Counted from the stretch's first letter, positions 1 to 6,178 are shown. The stretch: DNA of 7,289 nucleotides from an uncultured Clostridia bacterium (GCA_947599995.1 CANQFW010000067.1:1-7289), one strand, 5' to 3'. The notes: generated from the sequence alone by a model not told the origin. Numbers and translations: made by a program.

Positions 1-142
1 TAAACGAAATTAGGAAGAAGTTAATAAACTAAAACTATTAAATATTCATCTATGTATTTTTGAATGTGCTTAATATAATAATTATTATAATTTTATATGT
101 TATATATTATAATAATAAATATAAATAAGTATATGATAATTT

Positions 143-258
143 TCTAGTGATTATAACATCGAGGCAATACCTGTTCCCATTCCGAACACAGAAGTCAAGC
201 TCGAATGTGCCGAAAATACTTGTGGGTTACCCTGCTGGGAAGATAGGTTATCGCTAGA
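143..258 (+). rRNA. rrf: 5S ribosomal RNA
   Basis: This is a complete 5S rRNA of about 116 nt, a structural RNA of the large ribosomal subunit. The ends TCTAGTGA (143-150) and TCGCTAGA (251-258) form an 8-bp terminal helix I with one G-T wobble. The central segment around 171-200 carries the diagnostic 5S core, including CCCATTCCGAACAC and GAAGTCAAGC, and the 3' half has the usual helix IV/V pattern. A T-run (259-265) directly follows helix I, so the helix plus U-tract may itself end transcription. No 16S, 23S or tRNA gene is visible in the 142 bases upstream, which are almost pure A/T, so this is either the tail of a longer operon or an isolated 5S copy. I found no convincing promoter in 1-142. 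Confidence 0.96.
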
Positions 259-288
259 TTTTTTTATTTTTTGAAAAGGAGTTATATA

Positions 289-942
289 ATGTCAAAAATA
301 ACATGGAAACCTGGAGCATTTGTAAATCCAGTACCTGCAGTTATGGTATCGTGTGGTACAATGGAGAAGTCAAATATTATAACAGTAGCATGGACAGGTA
401 CAATAAATTCTGACCCTCCAATGTGTTATATTTCATTAAGACCATCAAGACATTCATATAAAATTATAAAGGAAACAGGAGAGTTTATTATTAATTTAAC
501 TACTTGTAAATTGGCAAGAGCAACAGACTGGTGTGGATGCCGTTCAGGAGAAAAGTACGATAAATTTAAAGAAATGAATCTTACAAAGGAAGGGGCTAAA
601 TTCTTAAAATGTCCAATGATTAAAGAAAGTCCTGTATCAATTGAATGTAAAGTAAAAGAAATAAAAGAATTAGGAACACACCATATGTTTATTGCAGATG
701 TTCTTGCTATAAATGTTAATGAGGATTTTATAGATAAAAAAGGAGCATTTGATATACAAAAATGTGACTTAATATCATATGCAAATGGTGGATATTATGC
801 CCAAGGAAAAAAATTAGGAAAGTATGGTTTTTCTGTAATAAAGAAAAAAAATATTAAAAAAGGTTATCATAATGATATAATTAAAATTACTGAGAACAAA
901 AAGAAACGTAATAATAAAAAGAAATCAAAAAATAATAAATAA
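289..942 (+). CDS. flavin reductase family protein (FMN-binding split barrel)
   Basis: The 217-aa protein resembles the Flavin_Reduct (flavoredoxin/DIM6-NTAB) family, cytoplasmic FMN-binding proteins that act as flavin reductases or FMN-dependent redox proteins. Visible family features are the N-terminal WKPGAFVNPVPAVMVSCG stretch (residues 6-23), ITVAWTGTINSDPP (31-44), the segment ending in FIINLTT (66-72), and GTHHMFIADV (129-138), a typical strand of the barrel. Cysteines at 73, 82 and 84 may be redox-active, but this is not shown. Residues from about 185 onward form a Lys/Asn-rich, probably disordered basic tail beyond the usual domain end. The start at 289 is chosen because AAAGGAG (275-281) lies 7 nt upstream; a TTG at 271 is in frame but would put this SD inside the gene. 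Only 30 nt separate it from the 5S gene, too little for a normal promoter, so readthrough from the rRNA unit or a promoter inside it is likely. The physiological substrate is unknown. Confidence 0.88.
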   Translation: MSKITWKPGAFVNPVPAVMVSCGTMEKSNIITVAWTGTINSDPPMCYISLRPSRHSYKIIKETGEFIINLTTCKLARATDWCGCRSGEKYDKFKEMNLTKEGAKFLKCPMIKESPVSIECKVKEIKELGTHHMFIADVLAINVNEDFIDKKGAFDIQKCDLISYANGGYYAQGKKLGKYGFSVIKKKNIKKGYHNDIIKITENKKKRNNKKKSKNNK

Positions 943-967
943 AGACTAAAATTATAGTCTTTTTTTT
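941..967 (+). terminator. intrinsic terminator after the flavin reductase gene
   Basis: AAAGACTA (941-948) pairs perfectly with TAGTCTTT (955-962) around a 6-nt loop, and a T-run continues to 967. The stem begins inside the TAA stop codon. The T-run also forms the left flank of repeat copy A. Confidence 0.85.
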
Positions 968-970
968 ATG

Positions 971-1080
971 CTCTAGGAAAGCCATAGTTAAAAACGATAG
1001 ACTTGACGTAGAGGAGAAATATGCAAACGTTACAAATTCTTTAATGCAATGATTTGTAGAATTTGTTAGTCCGTTTTTTT
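971..1080 (+). repeat. structured intergenic repeat, copy A
   Basis: About 110 bp, roughly 85% identical (hand alignment, 16 differences) to copy B at 6071-6178 in the same orientation. Left domain: CTCTA (971-975) pairs with TAGAG (1009-1013), enclosing an internal loop, an imperfect AAGCC/GACTT stem (979-983/1000-1004) and an A-rich hairpin with GTT/AAC at its tip (987-989/993-995). Right domain: ACAAATTCT (1032-1040) pairs perfectly with AGAATTTGT (1058-1066), followed by a T-run at 1074-1080. TTTTTTTATG occurs immediately left (961-970) and again at the right end (1074-1083). No transposase, terminal inverted repeats or long ORF is present. It could be a small non-autonomous mobile element or a structured RNA; I do not recognise a named family. 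Confidence 0.8.
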
Positions 1081-1089
1081 ATGCAAAAT

Positions 1090-1137
1090 AAATGTATAAT
1101 TTCTTACTATTACTATATATTAATAAACTATACATTT
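1090..1137 (+). repeat. 9-bp inverted repeat upstream of plsX
   Basis: AAATGTATA (1090-1098) and TATACATTT (1129-1137) are exact inverted copies 30 nt apart, upstream of the likely plsX promoter. They could be a regulator site, but neither arm matches the FapR or FabT operator consensus I know. In such A/T-rich DNA it may be chance. Confidence 0.3.
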
Positions 1138-1186
1138 CAATATATCTAACATATAACTTTTCTTTTAATAAATTCACAAAAATATA

Positions 1187-1215
1187 TTGATTTTTTTAAA
1201 AAAGAATAATAAAAT
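1187..1215 (+). promoter_or_regulatory. sigma-A-like promoter of plsX
   Basis: TTGATT (1187-1192) and TAAAAT (1210-1215) are separated by exactly 17 nt, giving a predicted start near 1222 and a leader of about 50 nt before plsX. The match and spacing are good, and the position suits a gene that follows a terminator and a repeat. Confidence 0.6.
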
Positions 1216-1271
1216 ACATACATCACAAATATATTTAAAAAATAAACAAACAGAAAGGAATGTTTAAAACG

Positions 1272-2297
1272 ATGATTATTCTTTTAGATGTAATGGGTGG
1301 AGACAATGCGCCAGATGCAAATATAAAGGGAGCTATAAATGCAATAGATCAAATTAAAGCTGATATAGTTCTAATAGGAAAAGAACAAGTAATAAAAACA
1401 AGAATAAGAGAATTATATGGTAAGAGTATAGAAGAAATATCTCCAAGACTTAAAATTCAAAATGCTACAGATACAATCGAAATGGAAGATATACCAACAG
1501 TTGCGATTAAAAGAAAAAAAGACTCATCAATGGTTGTTGGTTTTAAAATGTTAAAAGAAGGTAAAGGAGATGTGTTTATTTCTGCAGGTAACTCTGGGGC
1601 ATTACTTACAGGAGCTACATTACTTGTTGGAAGAATAAAGGGAATAGATAGACCTGCATTGGCTGGAATTTTACCAGCATATAAAAGTAGATTGGTTTTA
1701 ATAGATTCAGGAGCTAACACTAATTGTAAGCCAATAAATCTATTACAATTTGCTCAGATGTCAACAGTATATATTAGGAATACTTTTGGGGTAGAAAGAC
1801 CAAAAATAGGATTATTAAATATTGGAACAGAAGAGACAAAAGGAAACGAATTAACTAAGGAAAGTTATATACTACTTAAAGAAAAGTCAGAGGAACTTGG
1901 AATAAACTTTATTGGAAATGTCGAAGGAAGAGATGCTTTTTCAGGTGAAATAGATGCAATTGTAACAGATGGATTTACTGGAAATATATTTCTAAAAGCA
2001 GTTGAAGGTATAGGAAAATTTGTTAAAAGATCCTTAACAGATAGTCTTATGAAAAACATATTATCAAAAATAGCTTCTGTTCCAACATTACCTGCAATTA
2101 AAAGATTCTCTAAATCAATGGATTATAAATCATACGGAGGAGCATTATTCTTGGGTGTAAAAAAACCAGTTGTAAAGGCACATGGAAGTAGCGATGAAAA
2201 ATTGTTTGAATTTACTATAAAACAGGCGGAACAGTTTGTAAATAATAAAACAGTAGATAACTTAATTTCCGAATTTGAAAAAGTAAAAAAAGATTAA
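1272..2297 (+). CDS. plsX: phosphate acyltransferase PlsX
   Basis: PlsX converts acyl-ACP and phosphate to acyl-phosphate, the donor for PlsY in the first acylation of glycerol-3-phosphate in phospholipid synthesis; it is a peripheral membrane enzyme. The 341-aa length is normal for the family. Conserved blocks appear in order: LLDVMGGDNAPD near the N-terminus, ISAGNSGALLTGA, LIDSGANTNCKP, LNIGTEETKGNE, IGNVEGRD, VTDGFTGNIFLKAVEG, and GGALFLGVKKPVVKAHGSSD near the C-terminus. The start at 1272 (MIILLDVMGG) matches the usual PlsX beginning and lies 12 nt after AAAGGA (1254-1259). The in-frame ATG at 1260 directly abuts that SD, so it is unlikely to be used. The gene has its own promoter, and acpP follows after 239 nt with no clear terminator between. 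The DUF177/rpmF genes that often precede plsX in Firmicutes are not here. Confidence 0.97.
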   Translation: MIILLDVMGGDNAPDANIKGAINAIDQIKADIVLIGKEQVIKTRIRELYGKSIEEISPRLKIQNATDTIEMEDIPTVAIKRKKDSSMVVGFKMLKEGKGDVFISAGNSGALLTGATLLVGRIKGIDRPALAGILPAYKSRLVLIDSGANTNCKPINLLQFAQMSTVYIRNTFGVERPKIGLLNIGTEETKGNELTKESYILLKEKSEELGINFIGNVEGRDAFSGEIDAIVTDGFTGNIFLKAVEGIGKFVKRSLTDSLMKNILSKIASVPTLPAIKRFSKSMDYKSYGGALFLGVKKPVVKAHGSSDEKLFEFTIKQAEQFVNNKTVDNLISEFEKVKKD

Positions 2298-2430
2298 AAT
2301 TTGCTGTTATACTTTAAATTTGTTAGACTTTAAAAACGGTATATTTGTTTATATTAATTATAAATGTAAGTTTTTATTAATATGAGAGACTGACTATATA
2401 TTCAAAAATTAAATAAATTTTAAGTATCTA

Positions 2431-2459
2431 TTGACAAATACAAAAACATATAATATAAA
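2431..2459 (+). promoter_or_regulatory. strong sigma-A-like promoter of acpP
   Basis: A perfect -35 TTGACA (2431-2436) is followed after 17 nt by TATAAA (2454-2459). Transcription would start near 2466, leaving a leader of about 70 nt. That leader contains a small A/T hairpin, TGATAT (2484-2489) with ATATCA (2501-2506). It is the best promoter in the window, which suits the high expression expected of ACP. Confidence 0.8.
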
Positions 2460-2520
2460 TGATAAATAAGAATTATTACCAATTGATATTAAATAAAAAT
2501 ATATCATTTGCAAACTTGAG

Positions 2521-2528
2521 AGGAGGTG
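2521..2528 (+). promoter_or_regulatory. ribosome binding site fixing the acpP start
   Basis: AGGAGGTG is a near-perfect SD ending 8 nt before the ATG at 2537. The longer in-frame start at 2459 has no SD and overlaps the -10 box, so it is rejected. Confidence 0.9.
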
Positions 2529-2536
2529 AACTTCAA

Positions 2537-2779
2537 ATGAGTTCAGAAGAAGTTTTTGAAAAGGTAAAAGGAATACTTGTTGACCAATTACAAGTATCTG
2601 AATCATCAGTTACATTAGAAGCGTCATTTATAGACGATTTAGGTGCAGATTCTTTAGATTTGGTTGAATTAATAATGGCTTTAGAAGAAGAATTTGATAT
2701 AGAAATACCAGATTCAGATGCAGAAAAGGTAGCTACTGTTAATGATGTAGTTGAATATATCAAAGAAAATGTTCAATAA
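2537..2779 (+). CDS. acpP: acyl carrier protein
   Basis: This 80-aa acidic protein is the acyl carrier of type II fatty acid synthesis. It carries growing acyl chains on a 4'-phosphopantetheine arm and delivers acyl groups to PlsX. The attachment motif GADSLDLVEL is present, with Ser39 as the modified residue, and the flanking helices are typical (IDDLGADSLDLVEL; EEEFDIEIPDSDAEKVATVNDVVEYI). Length and composition are normal. It lies downstream of plsX in the same direction and has its own strong promoter and SD, so it is probably transcribed both alone and by readthrough from plsX. A terminator at 2847-2891 separates it from the next gene. It could in principle serve another pathway, but its neighbours argue for the fatty-acid ACP. 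Confidence 0.98.
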   Translation: MSSEEVFEKVKGILVDQLQVSESSVTLEASFIDDLGADSLDLVELIMALEEEFDIEIPDSDAEKVATVNDVVEYIKENVQ

Positions 2780-2846
2780 TCATAAAAATATTAATGATTT
2801 AGTAAGTTGCTAATGTGAAATCAATTATTATAAAATTAATTAAAAG

Positions 2847-2891
2847 AAGGCCTTACAGTTTCTATAAAACAATGGAACTAGGGTCTTTTTT
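2847..2891 (+). terminator. intrinsic terminator after acpP
   Basis: The stem has a lower part AAGGCCT (2847-2853) with GGGTCTT (2881-2887), using two G-T wobbles, and an upper part AGTTTC (2857-2862) with GGAACT (2874-2879). Small internal loops join them and a T-run extends to 2891. It should largely isolate acpP from the coiled-coil gene. Confidence 0.8.
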
Positions 2892-2986
2892 CATTTTATA
2901 GTGATCACAGAAAGATAGTTATTTTATATAAAGCTATTGATACAATTTTTAGTATAAAATAGAGTAGAAAAAAATAAAAAAACATA

Positions 2987-3015
2987 TTGACTAAATAGGA
3001 AAAGAAAGGTAAAAT
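2987..3015 (+). promoter_or_regulatory. sigma-A-like promoter of the coiled-coil gene
   Basis: TTGACT (2987-2992) and TAAAAT (3010-3015) are 17 nt apart, with a predicted start near 3022 and a 39-nt leader. The gene also has a strong SD, AGGGGG (3048-3053), ending 7 nt before its ATG. Confidence 0.65.
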
Positions 3016-3060
3016 AAAAATAGAGGTTAAAATTTAAAAATAACGATAGGGGGACTTCAA

Positions 3061-4065
3061 ATGGAACAAGAGAAGAATGAAATAATACGAATTTTTAGTG
3101 ATATACTAGAAAAAGAGGAAAATTTATATAAAGAAAAAGGATCTTCATTTGCGTATTCAGCAGATATAGAAACATTTACTCAACATATAGTAAAAGCACT
3201 TGAAGACAAATATCCAAATATAAAAATCGATACTGAAAATATAAAAAATATTGCCGCATTAGAAACGGACTATTCTTATTGTAATGCTGAAAAAAATAGA
3301 TTTTATAAAAGACAAAGTTATGAAGTTGAACAAAATATGCAAGAAAAAATTGTTTATATAAAAGATAAACTTGATAAAGAGAAAGATAATGCGATTAATA
3401 ATATTATACAGGCAAATGAAATAAGTATAGACAACTTCGATGAAAAGAAATTTGAATCTTTAAGGAATAACGGTTATAAAGGTGGATTTACAAATTCTGT
3501 ACTAGATTTTGCATATAAAAATTATTGTCAAAATAAAGAGAAAGAGCAATCTATTGAAAAACTAGAAAAAAAGGTATCTTCATTAGAAGAGAAAAACACT
3601 AGGCAAGAAAAAATTATTGCAGGTGACGATGAAGCTATAATAAAATTAGCAAACAATAATGAACAACTACAAGATACACTAAAAAATCAAAGAACGTCTA
3701 TAACTCATTTAATAGATAAGTTAGATTCTGCTGATTACGAAATGACAGAGTTAAATAATAAAATTCAAGATCATAAGAAAAAGAGTCTATTTGCTAGATT
3801 TATTGATAGAGTAAAAGGATTCTTTAGTAAAACTCCGAGAATAGCTGGGGTAGAATCGTCTTATGAAAATGTATGGAAGCAAGTAGCTGAAGCTAAGGGA
3901 ATTCTAAATGAAAGTGACAATAACTTGATAGAAACAATTAATTCACAAGATAGTCAATCAATGAAATTTGAAGAAATGTTATTAAGAAGAGATCGTATGA
4001 AGAATGGACAAACTATAGAGATACATGAGTCAAAAGAAGTAGAGAAAGACGATTATACATTATAA
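3061..4065 (+). CDS. coiled-coil protein of unknown function
   Basis: I do not recognise this 334-aa protein. It is highly charged, with no signal peptide and no true transmembrane segment. Residues 1-155 are mixed helical and contain a few aromatic-rich patches (YSYCNAEKNRFYKRQSY around 71-87; NNGYKGGFTNSVLDFAYKNY around 136-155). Residues from about 156 to 240 form a long heptad-like coiled coil. It ends in a basic amphipathic stretch, KKKSLFARFIDRVKGFFSK (239-257), which could bind membrane or nucleic acid. The C-terminus is acidic and probably disordered. The gene sits between acpP and rnc, which are usually neighbours in Firmicutes, and has its own promoter, SD and terminator, so it is an independent unit and not part of either pathway by evidence. 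An architecture of this kind would suit a structural, scaffold or mobile-element accessory protein, but this is speculation. Confidence 0.85.
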   Translation: MEQEKNEIIRIFSDILEKEENLYKEKGSSFAYSADIETFTQHIVKALEDKYPNIKIDTENIKNIAALETDYSYCNAEKNRFYKRQSYEVEQNMQEKIVYIKDKLDKEKDNAINNIIQANEISIDNFDEKKFESLRNNGYKGGFTNSVLDFAYKNYCQNKEKEQSIEKLEKKVSSLEEKNTRQEKIIAGDDEAIIKLANNNEQLQDTLKNQRTSITHLIDKLDSADYEMTELNNKIQDHKKKSLFARFIDRVKGFFSKTPRIAGVESSYENVWKQVAEAKGILNESDNNLIETINSQDSQSMKFEEMLLRRDRMKNGQTIEIHESKEVEKDDYTL

Positions 4066-4089
4066 ATATATGATAAAAAAATACCATTT

Positions 4090-4129
4090 AAGGAATGAGT
4101 TCTATAATAAATTGAACCCATTCCTTTTT
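4090..4129 (+). terminator. intrinsic terminator after the coiled-coil gene
   Basis: AAGGAATG (4090-4097) pairs with CATTCCTT (4119-4126). After one A-C mismatch the stem continues as GTTC (4099-4102) with GAAC (4114-4117). The T-run is 4125-4129. This separates the gene from rnc. Confidence 0.88.
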
Positions 4130-4211
4130 GTAACAAGTCATACAAAGTTACCAAGCGTTTAAAAGTTAGTAGGAAAAAACTACATACAAAGAAAAAAATA
4201 CAACAAAATAC

Positions 4212-4239
4212 TTGAAAAATATCAAAAATCGTATATAAT
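4212..4239 (+). promoter_or_regulatory. sigma-A-like promoter of rnc
   Basis: TTGAAA (4212-4217) and a perfect TATAAT (4234-4239) are separated by 16 nt. The predicted transcription start, about 4246, coincides with the upstream in-frame ATG at 4247, which argues for translation from the GTG at 4265. It probably drives rnc and the radical SAM gene together. Confidence 0.7.
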
Positions 4240-4252
4240 AAATATTATGAAA

Positions 4253-4267
4253 GAGGTGAAAAAAGTG
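4253..4267 (+). promoter_or_regulatory. SD and GTG start of rnc
   Basis: GAGGTGA (4253-4259) lies 5 nt before a GTG (4265-4267). Using the earlier ATG at 4247 would place this SD inside the coding sequence and leave almost no mRNA leader. Confidence 0.75.
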
Positions 4268-4936
4268 GATTTTTCAGGATTAGAAAAAAAAATAGAGTAT
4301 ACTTTTAATAATAAGAATTTATTAGAGACAGCATTAACTCACTCTTCATATGCATATGAAAGAAAAAAAATAAGCAATGAAAAGTTAGAGTTTCTAGGCG
4401 ACAGTATATTAGAATTCATATCTAGTATATACATTTATGAGAATTATGATATCTTAACAGAAGGAGAAATGACTAAAGTTAGGGCAAGTGTAGTATGTGA
4501 AAATAGTCTATATAAGATAGCTAAATTGCTTGGTTTTAGTGATTTTTTACTTTTAGGAAAATCAGAAAAAAGCTCTAGTAGCAGGGAAGTAAGGCCTGCA
4601 ATTTTAGCAGATAGTGTGGAAGCGGTTATTGCAGCGATGTATTTAGATGGAGGATTAGAACCAGCTAAAAAATTCATTATTAATAATTTAAAACAAGATA
4701 TAGAAATTGCCACTAGAAACGTAGGACAGAAAGATTATAAAACTGTGCTTCAAGAAAAGCTTCAAAAACATGGAGAAGTTAATATTGAATATAAAATAAT
4801 AAATGAATATGGACCGGACCATGACAAAACTTTTGTAGCTGAGGTGATATGTAATGGAAAAATATTAGCTACTGGAAGTGGAAACAGCAAAAAACATGCA
4901 CAGATGGATGCTGCAAAAAAAGCTTTAGAAAAATAA
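4265..4936 (+). CDS. rnc: ribonuclease III
   Basis: RNase III cuts double-stranded RNA and processes rRNA precursors and some mRNAs in the cytoplasm. With the GTG start the protein is 223 aa, normal for the family. The nuclease domain (about 1-150) has ALTHSSYAYE and the signature EKLEFLGDSILEF. The likely metal-binding and catalytic acidic residues are E39, E42, D46, E66, D116 and E119, by alignment in my head to the E. coli positions E38, E41, D45, E65, D114 and E117; the last pair lies in LADSVEAVIAAMYLDGG. The C-terminal double-stranded-RNA-binding domain starts near DYKTVLQEKLQ and ends with KKHAQMDAAKKALEK. All key residues are present, so it should be active. The radical SAM gene follows after 14 nt, indicating an operon. 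The start choice is explained under its SD. Confidence 0.97.
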   Translation: MDFSGLEKKIEYTFNNKNLLETALTHSSYAYERKKISNEKLEFLGDSILEFISSIYIYENYDILTEGEMTKVRASVVCENSLYKIAKLLGFSDFLLLGKSEKSSSSREVRPAILADSVEAVIAAMYLDGGLEPAKKFIINNLKQDIEIATRNVGQKDYKTVLQEKLQKHGEVNIEYKIINEYGPDHDKTFVAEVICNGKILATGSGNSKKHAQMDAAKKALEK

Positions 4937-4950
4937 AAAGGAGTGATTCT

Positions 4951-6024
4951 ATGAAAAAACAATATATTATTCCAATATTTGTACCACATTTGGGATGTCC
5001 AAATGACTGCGTTTTCTGTAATCAAAAGTCGATTAGTGGACAGGCTAAGCAAGTTACTGCAGAAGATGTTAAAAATATAATAGAAGAGCACCTTAAATAT
5101 ATAAGAATTGATAAAACAAATATAGAAGTAGCTTTTTTTGGAGGAAGCTTTACTGCAATAGATACTGCTATTCAAACAGAATTACTTGAAGCAACAAATG
5201 AATATGTATCAAAAGGAATAATTGAAAGCATAAGAATATCAACAAGACCAGATTATATTGACAAAAATATACTAAAAAGATTAAAAAAATATCATGTTAA
5301 AACAATTGAATTAGGTGTGCAATCTGCAAATGACTATATTTTACAAAAAGCAGGAAGAGGTCATAATTTTAAAGACGTTATAAAAGCGTCAAAACTTATT
5401 AGATGGTATGGGTTTACATTAGGTCATCAAATGATGGTAGGTTTGCCGGAAAGTACAAAGCTAGATGAAATAAATACAGCAAAGGCTCTTGTAAAACTAA
5501 AGCCTAAAATTGTAAGAATATATCCTGTTTTGGTAATAAAAAATACAAAACTAGAAAAAGCATATAATAGAGGAGAGTATAAAGCTCTAACTGTAGTGCA
5601 AGCAGTAGAAACATGTAAGGAATTAGTAAAAATATTTACCAAAAAGAATATTAATGTAATTAGAATAGGTCTTCAACCAACAGATACTATATCAGATTCT
5701 TCGAAGGAAAAAAGCGAAGTAGTAGCAGGACCTTTTCATCCAGCGTTTAGACAACTTGTAGAATCAGGATTATGGTATGATGTAATTGTAGAAAAAATTA
5801 AAAAATTAAATGTCAAAGTTAAAGAGGTCGAAATTACTGTAAATCCAATAGATATAAATAATGTAGTTGGTCATAAAAAACAAAATATTATAAATTTAAA
5901 AGAGTTATATGATGTAGATTTAAAAATTAAATCTGATGAAAATATAAAACAAGGAAAATCAATAATAGAAATTGTAAAGATTTATAATGATTTTTTAGAG
6001 AATAAAGAAGAGATATATAAGTAG
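4951..6024 (+). CDS. radical SAM protein, Elp3-related, without acetyltransferase domain
   Basis: This 357-aa protein is a radical SAM enzyme: three cysteines in CPNDCVFC (C16, C20, C23) should hold a 4Fe-4S cluster that cleaves S-adenosylmethionine. Other family marks are FFGGSFTAID (62-71, the GGE-like SAM site), ISTRPDYID (96-104), ELGVQSAND (120-128) and GHQMMVGLPES (158-168). The sequence and its place after rnc match the clostridial protein often labelled elongator protein 3 or Elp3-like. True Elp3 has an added GNAT acetyltransferase domain and modifies tRNA wobble uridine; that domain is missing here and there is no room for it, so the full Elp3 reaction should not be assumed. SD AAAAGGAG (4937-4943 region) ends 7 nt before ATG, and the gene is very probably co-transcribed with rnc. 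In many Clostridia smc follows; here repeat copy B follows. The substrate is unknown. Confidence 0.9.
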   Translation: MKKQYIIPIFVPHLGCPNDCVFCNQKSISGQAKQVTAEDVKNIIEEHLKYIRIDKTNIEVAFFGGSFTAIDTAIQTELLEATNEYVSKGIIESIRISTRPDYIDKNILKRLKKYHVKTIELGVQSANDYILQKAGRGHNFKDVIKASKLIRWYGFTLGHQMMVGLPESTKLDEINTAKALVKLKPKIVRIYPVLVIKNTKLEKAYNRGEYKALTVVQAVETCKELVKIFTKKNINVIRIGLQPTDTISDSSKEKSEVVAGPFHPAFRQLVESGLWYDVIVEKIKKLNVKVKEVEITVNPIDINNVVGHKKQNIINLKELYDVDLKIKSDENIKQGKSIIEIVKIYNDFLENKEEIYK

Positions 6025-6070
6025 CACATTAATAAATTAATGAATGCATTATACTAGTTTCTTTTTTATA

Positions 6071-6178
6071 CTCTAGGAAAGTCATCTTTAAAAATGGTAG
6101 ACTTGACGTAGAGGTTAAATATGAGAACGTTACAAATTCTAAAAGCAATGCTTTGTAGAATTGGTTAGTTCTTTTTTT
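6071..6178 (+). repeat. structured intergenic repeat, copy B
   Basis: Second copy of the element at 971-1080, same orientation. Left domain: CTCTA (6071-6075) with TAGAG (6109-6113), then AAGTC (6079-6083) with GACTT (6100-6104), here perfectly paired, and ATC/GGT (6084-6086/6096-6098) around an A-rich loop. Right domain: ACAAATTCTA (6132-6141) with TAGAATTGGT (6156-6165), one mismatch, capped by AAAGC/GCTTT (6142-6146/6150-6154). TTTTTTATA flanks both sides (6062-6070 and 6173-6181), whereas copy A is flanked by TTTTTTTATG. The most conserved segments are CTCTAGGAAAG, TAGACTTGACGTAGAGG and AACGTTACAAATTCT. Confidence 0.8.
6124..6178 (+). terminator. terminator-like hairpin at the 3' end of repeat copy B
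   Basis: AGAAC (6124-6128) pairs with GTTCT (6168-6172) at the base of the right-hand hairpin, and seven Ts (6172-6178) follow at once, the usual form of an intrinsic terminator. It may be the actual terminator of the rnc-radical SAM operon, since I see no good one between 6025 and 6070: only a weak CATTAAT/ATTAATG palindrome (6027-6042) and a T-run. In copy A the basal stem is poorly conserved. Confidence 0.55.

Noticed and set aside
3..32. Possible C-terminal end of an upstream gene (reads NEIRKKLIN then TAA).
   Set aside because: Only nine codons are visible and nothing distinguishes them from chance in A/T-rich sequence.
60..113. TTGAAT (60-65) with TATAAT boxes at 74-79, 86-91 and 108-113 as a 5S promoter.
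   Set aside because: Spacings of 8, 20 and 42 nt are all wrong for the -35, and TATAAT-like strings are common in this A/T-rich stretch.
971..1080. The repeat as a known riboswitch, T-box or tRNA-like RNA.
   Set aside because: I found none of the core motifs of the purine, TPP, SAM, cobalamin, glycine, lysine, c-di-GMP, fluoride or ZTP riboswitches, no T-box GGTGG-type sequence, and no tRNA cloverleaf. No promoter precedes either copy.
1457..1720. Minus-strand open frame of 87 aa inside plsX.
   Set aside because: It is antisense to conserved PlsX motifs, has no SD and shows no recognisable protein.
2311..2345. Short similarity to the repeats after plsX: AATTTGTTAG and TTTAAAAACGGTA resemble parts of copies A and B.
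   Set aside because: The matching pieces are in the wrong order, short and A/T-rich, with no surrounding conservation or paired stems.
4762..5175. Minus-strand open frame of 137 aa across the rnc/radical SAM junction.
   Set aside because: It is antisense to two clear genes and its Cys/Phe/Ser-rich composition is typical of a shadow of Lys/Glu-rich coding sequence.
971..6178. The two repeats and intervening genes as a composite transposon.
   Set aside because: No transposase or integrase gene lies between or beside them, the content is core metabolism, and each copy has its own different flanks.
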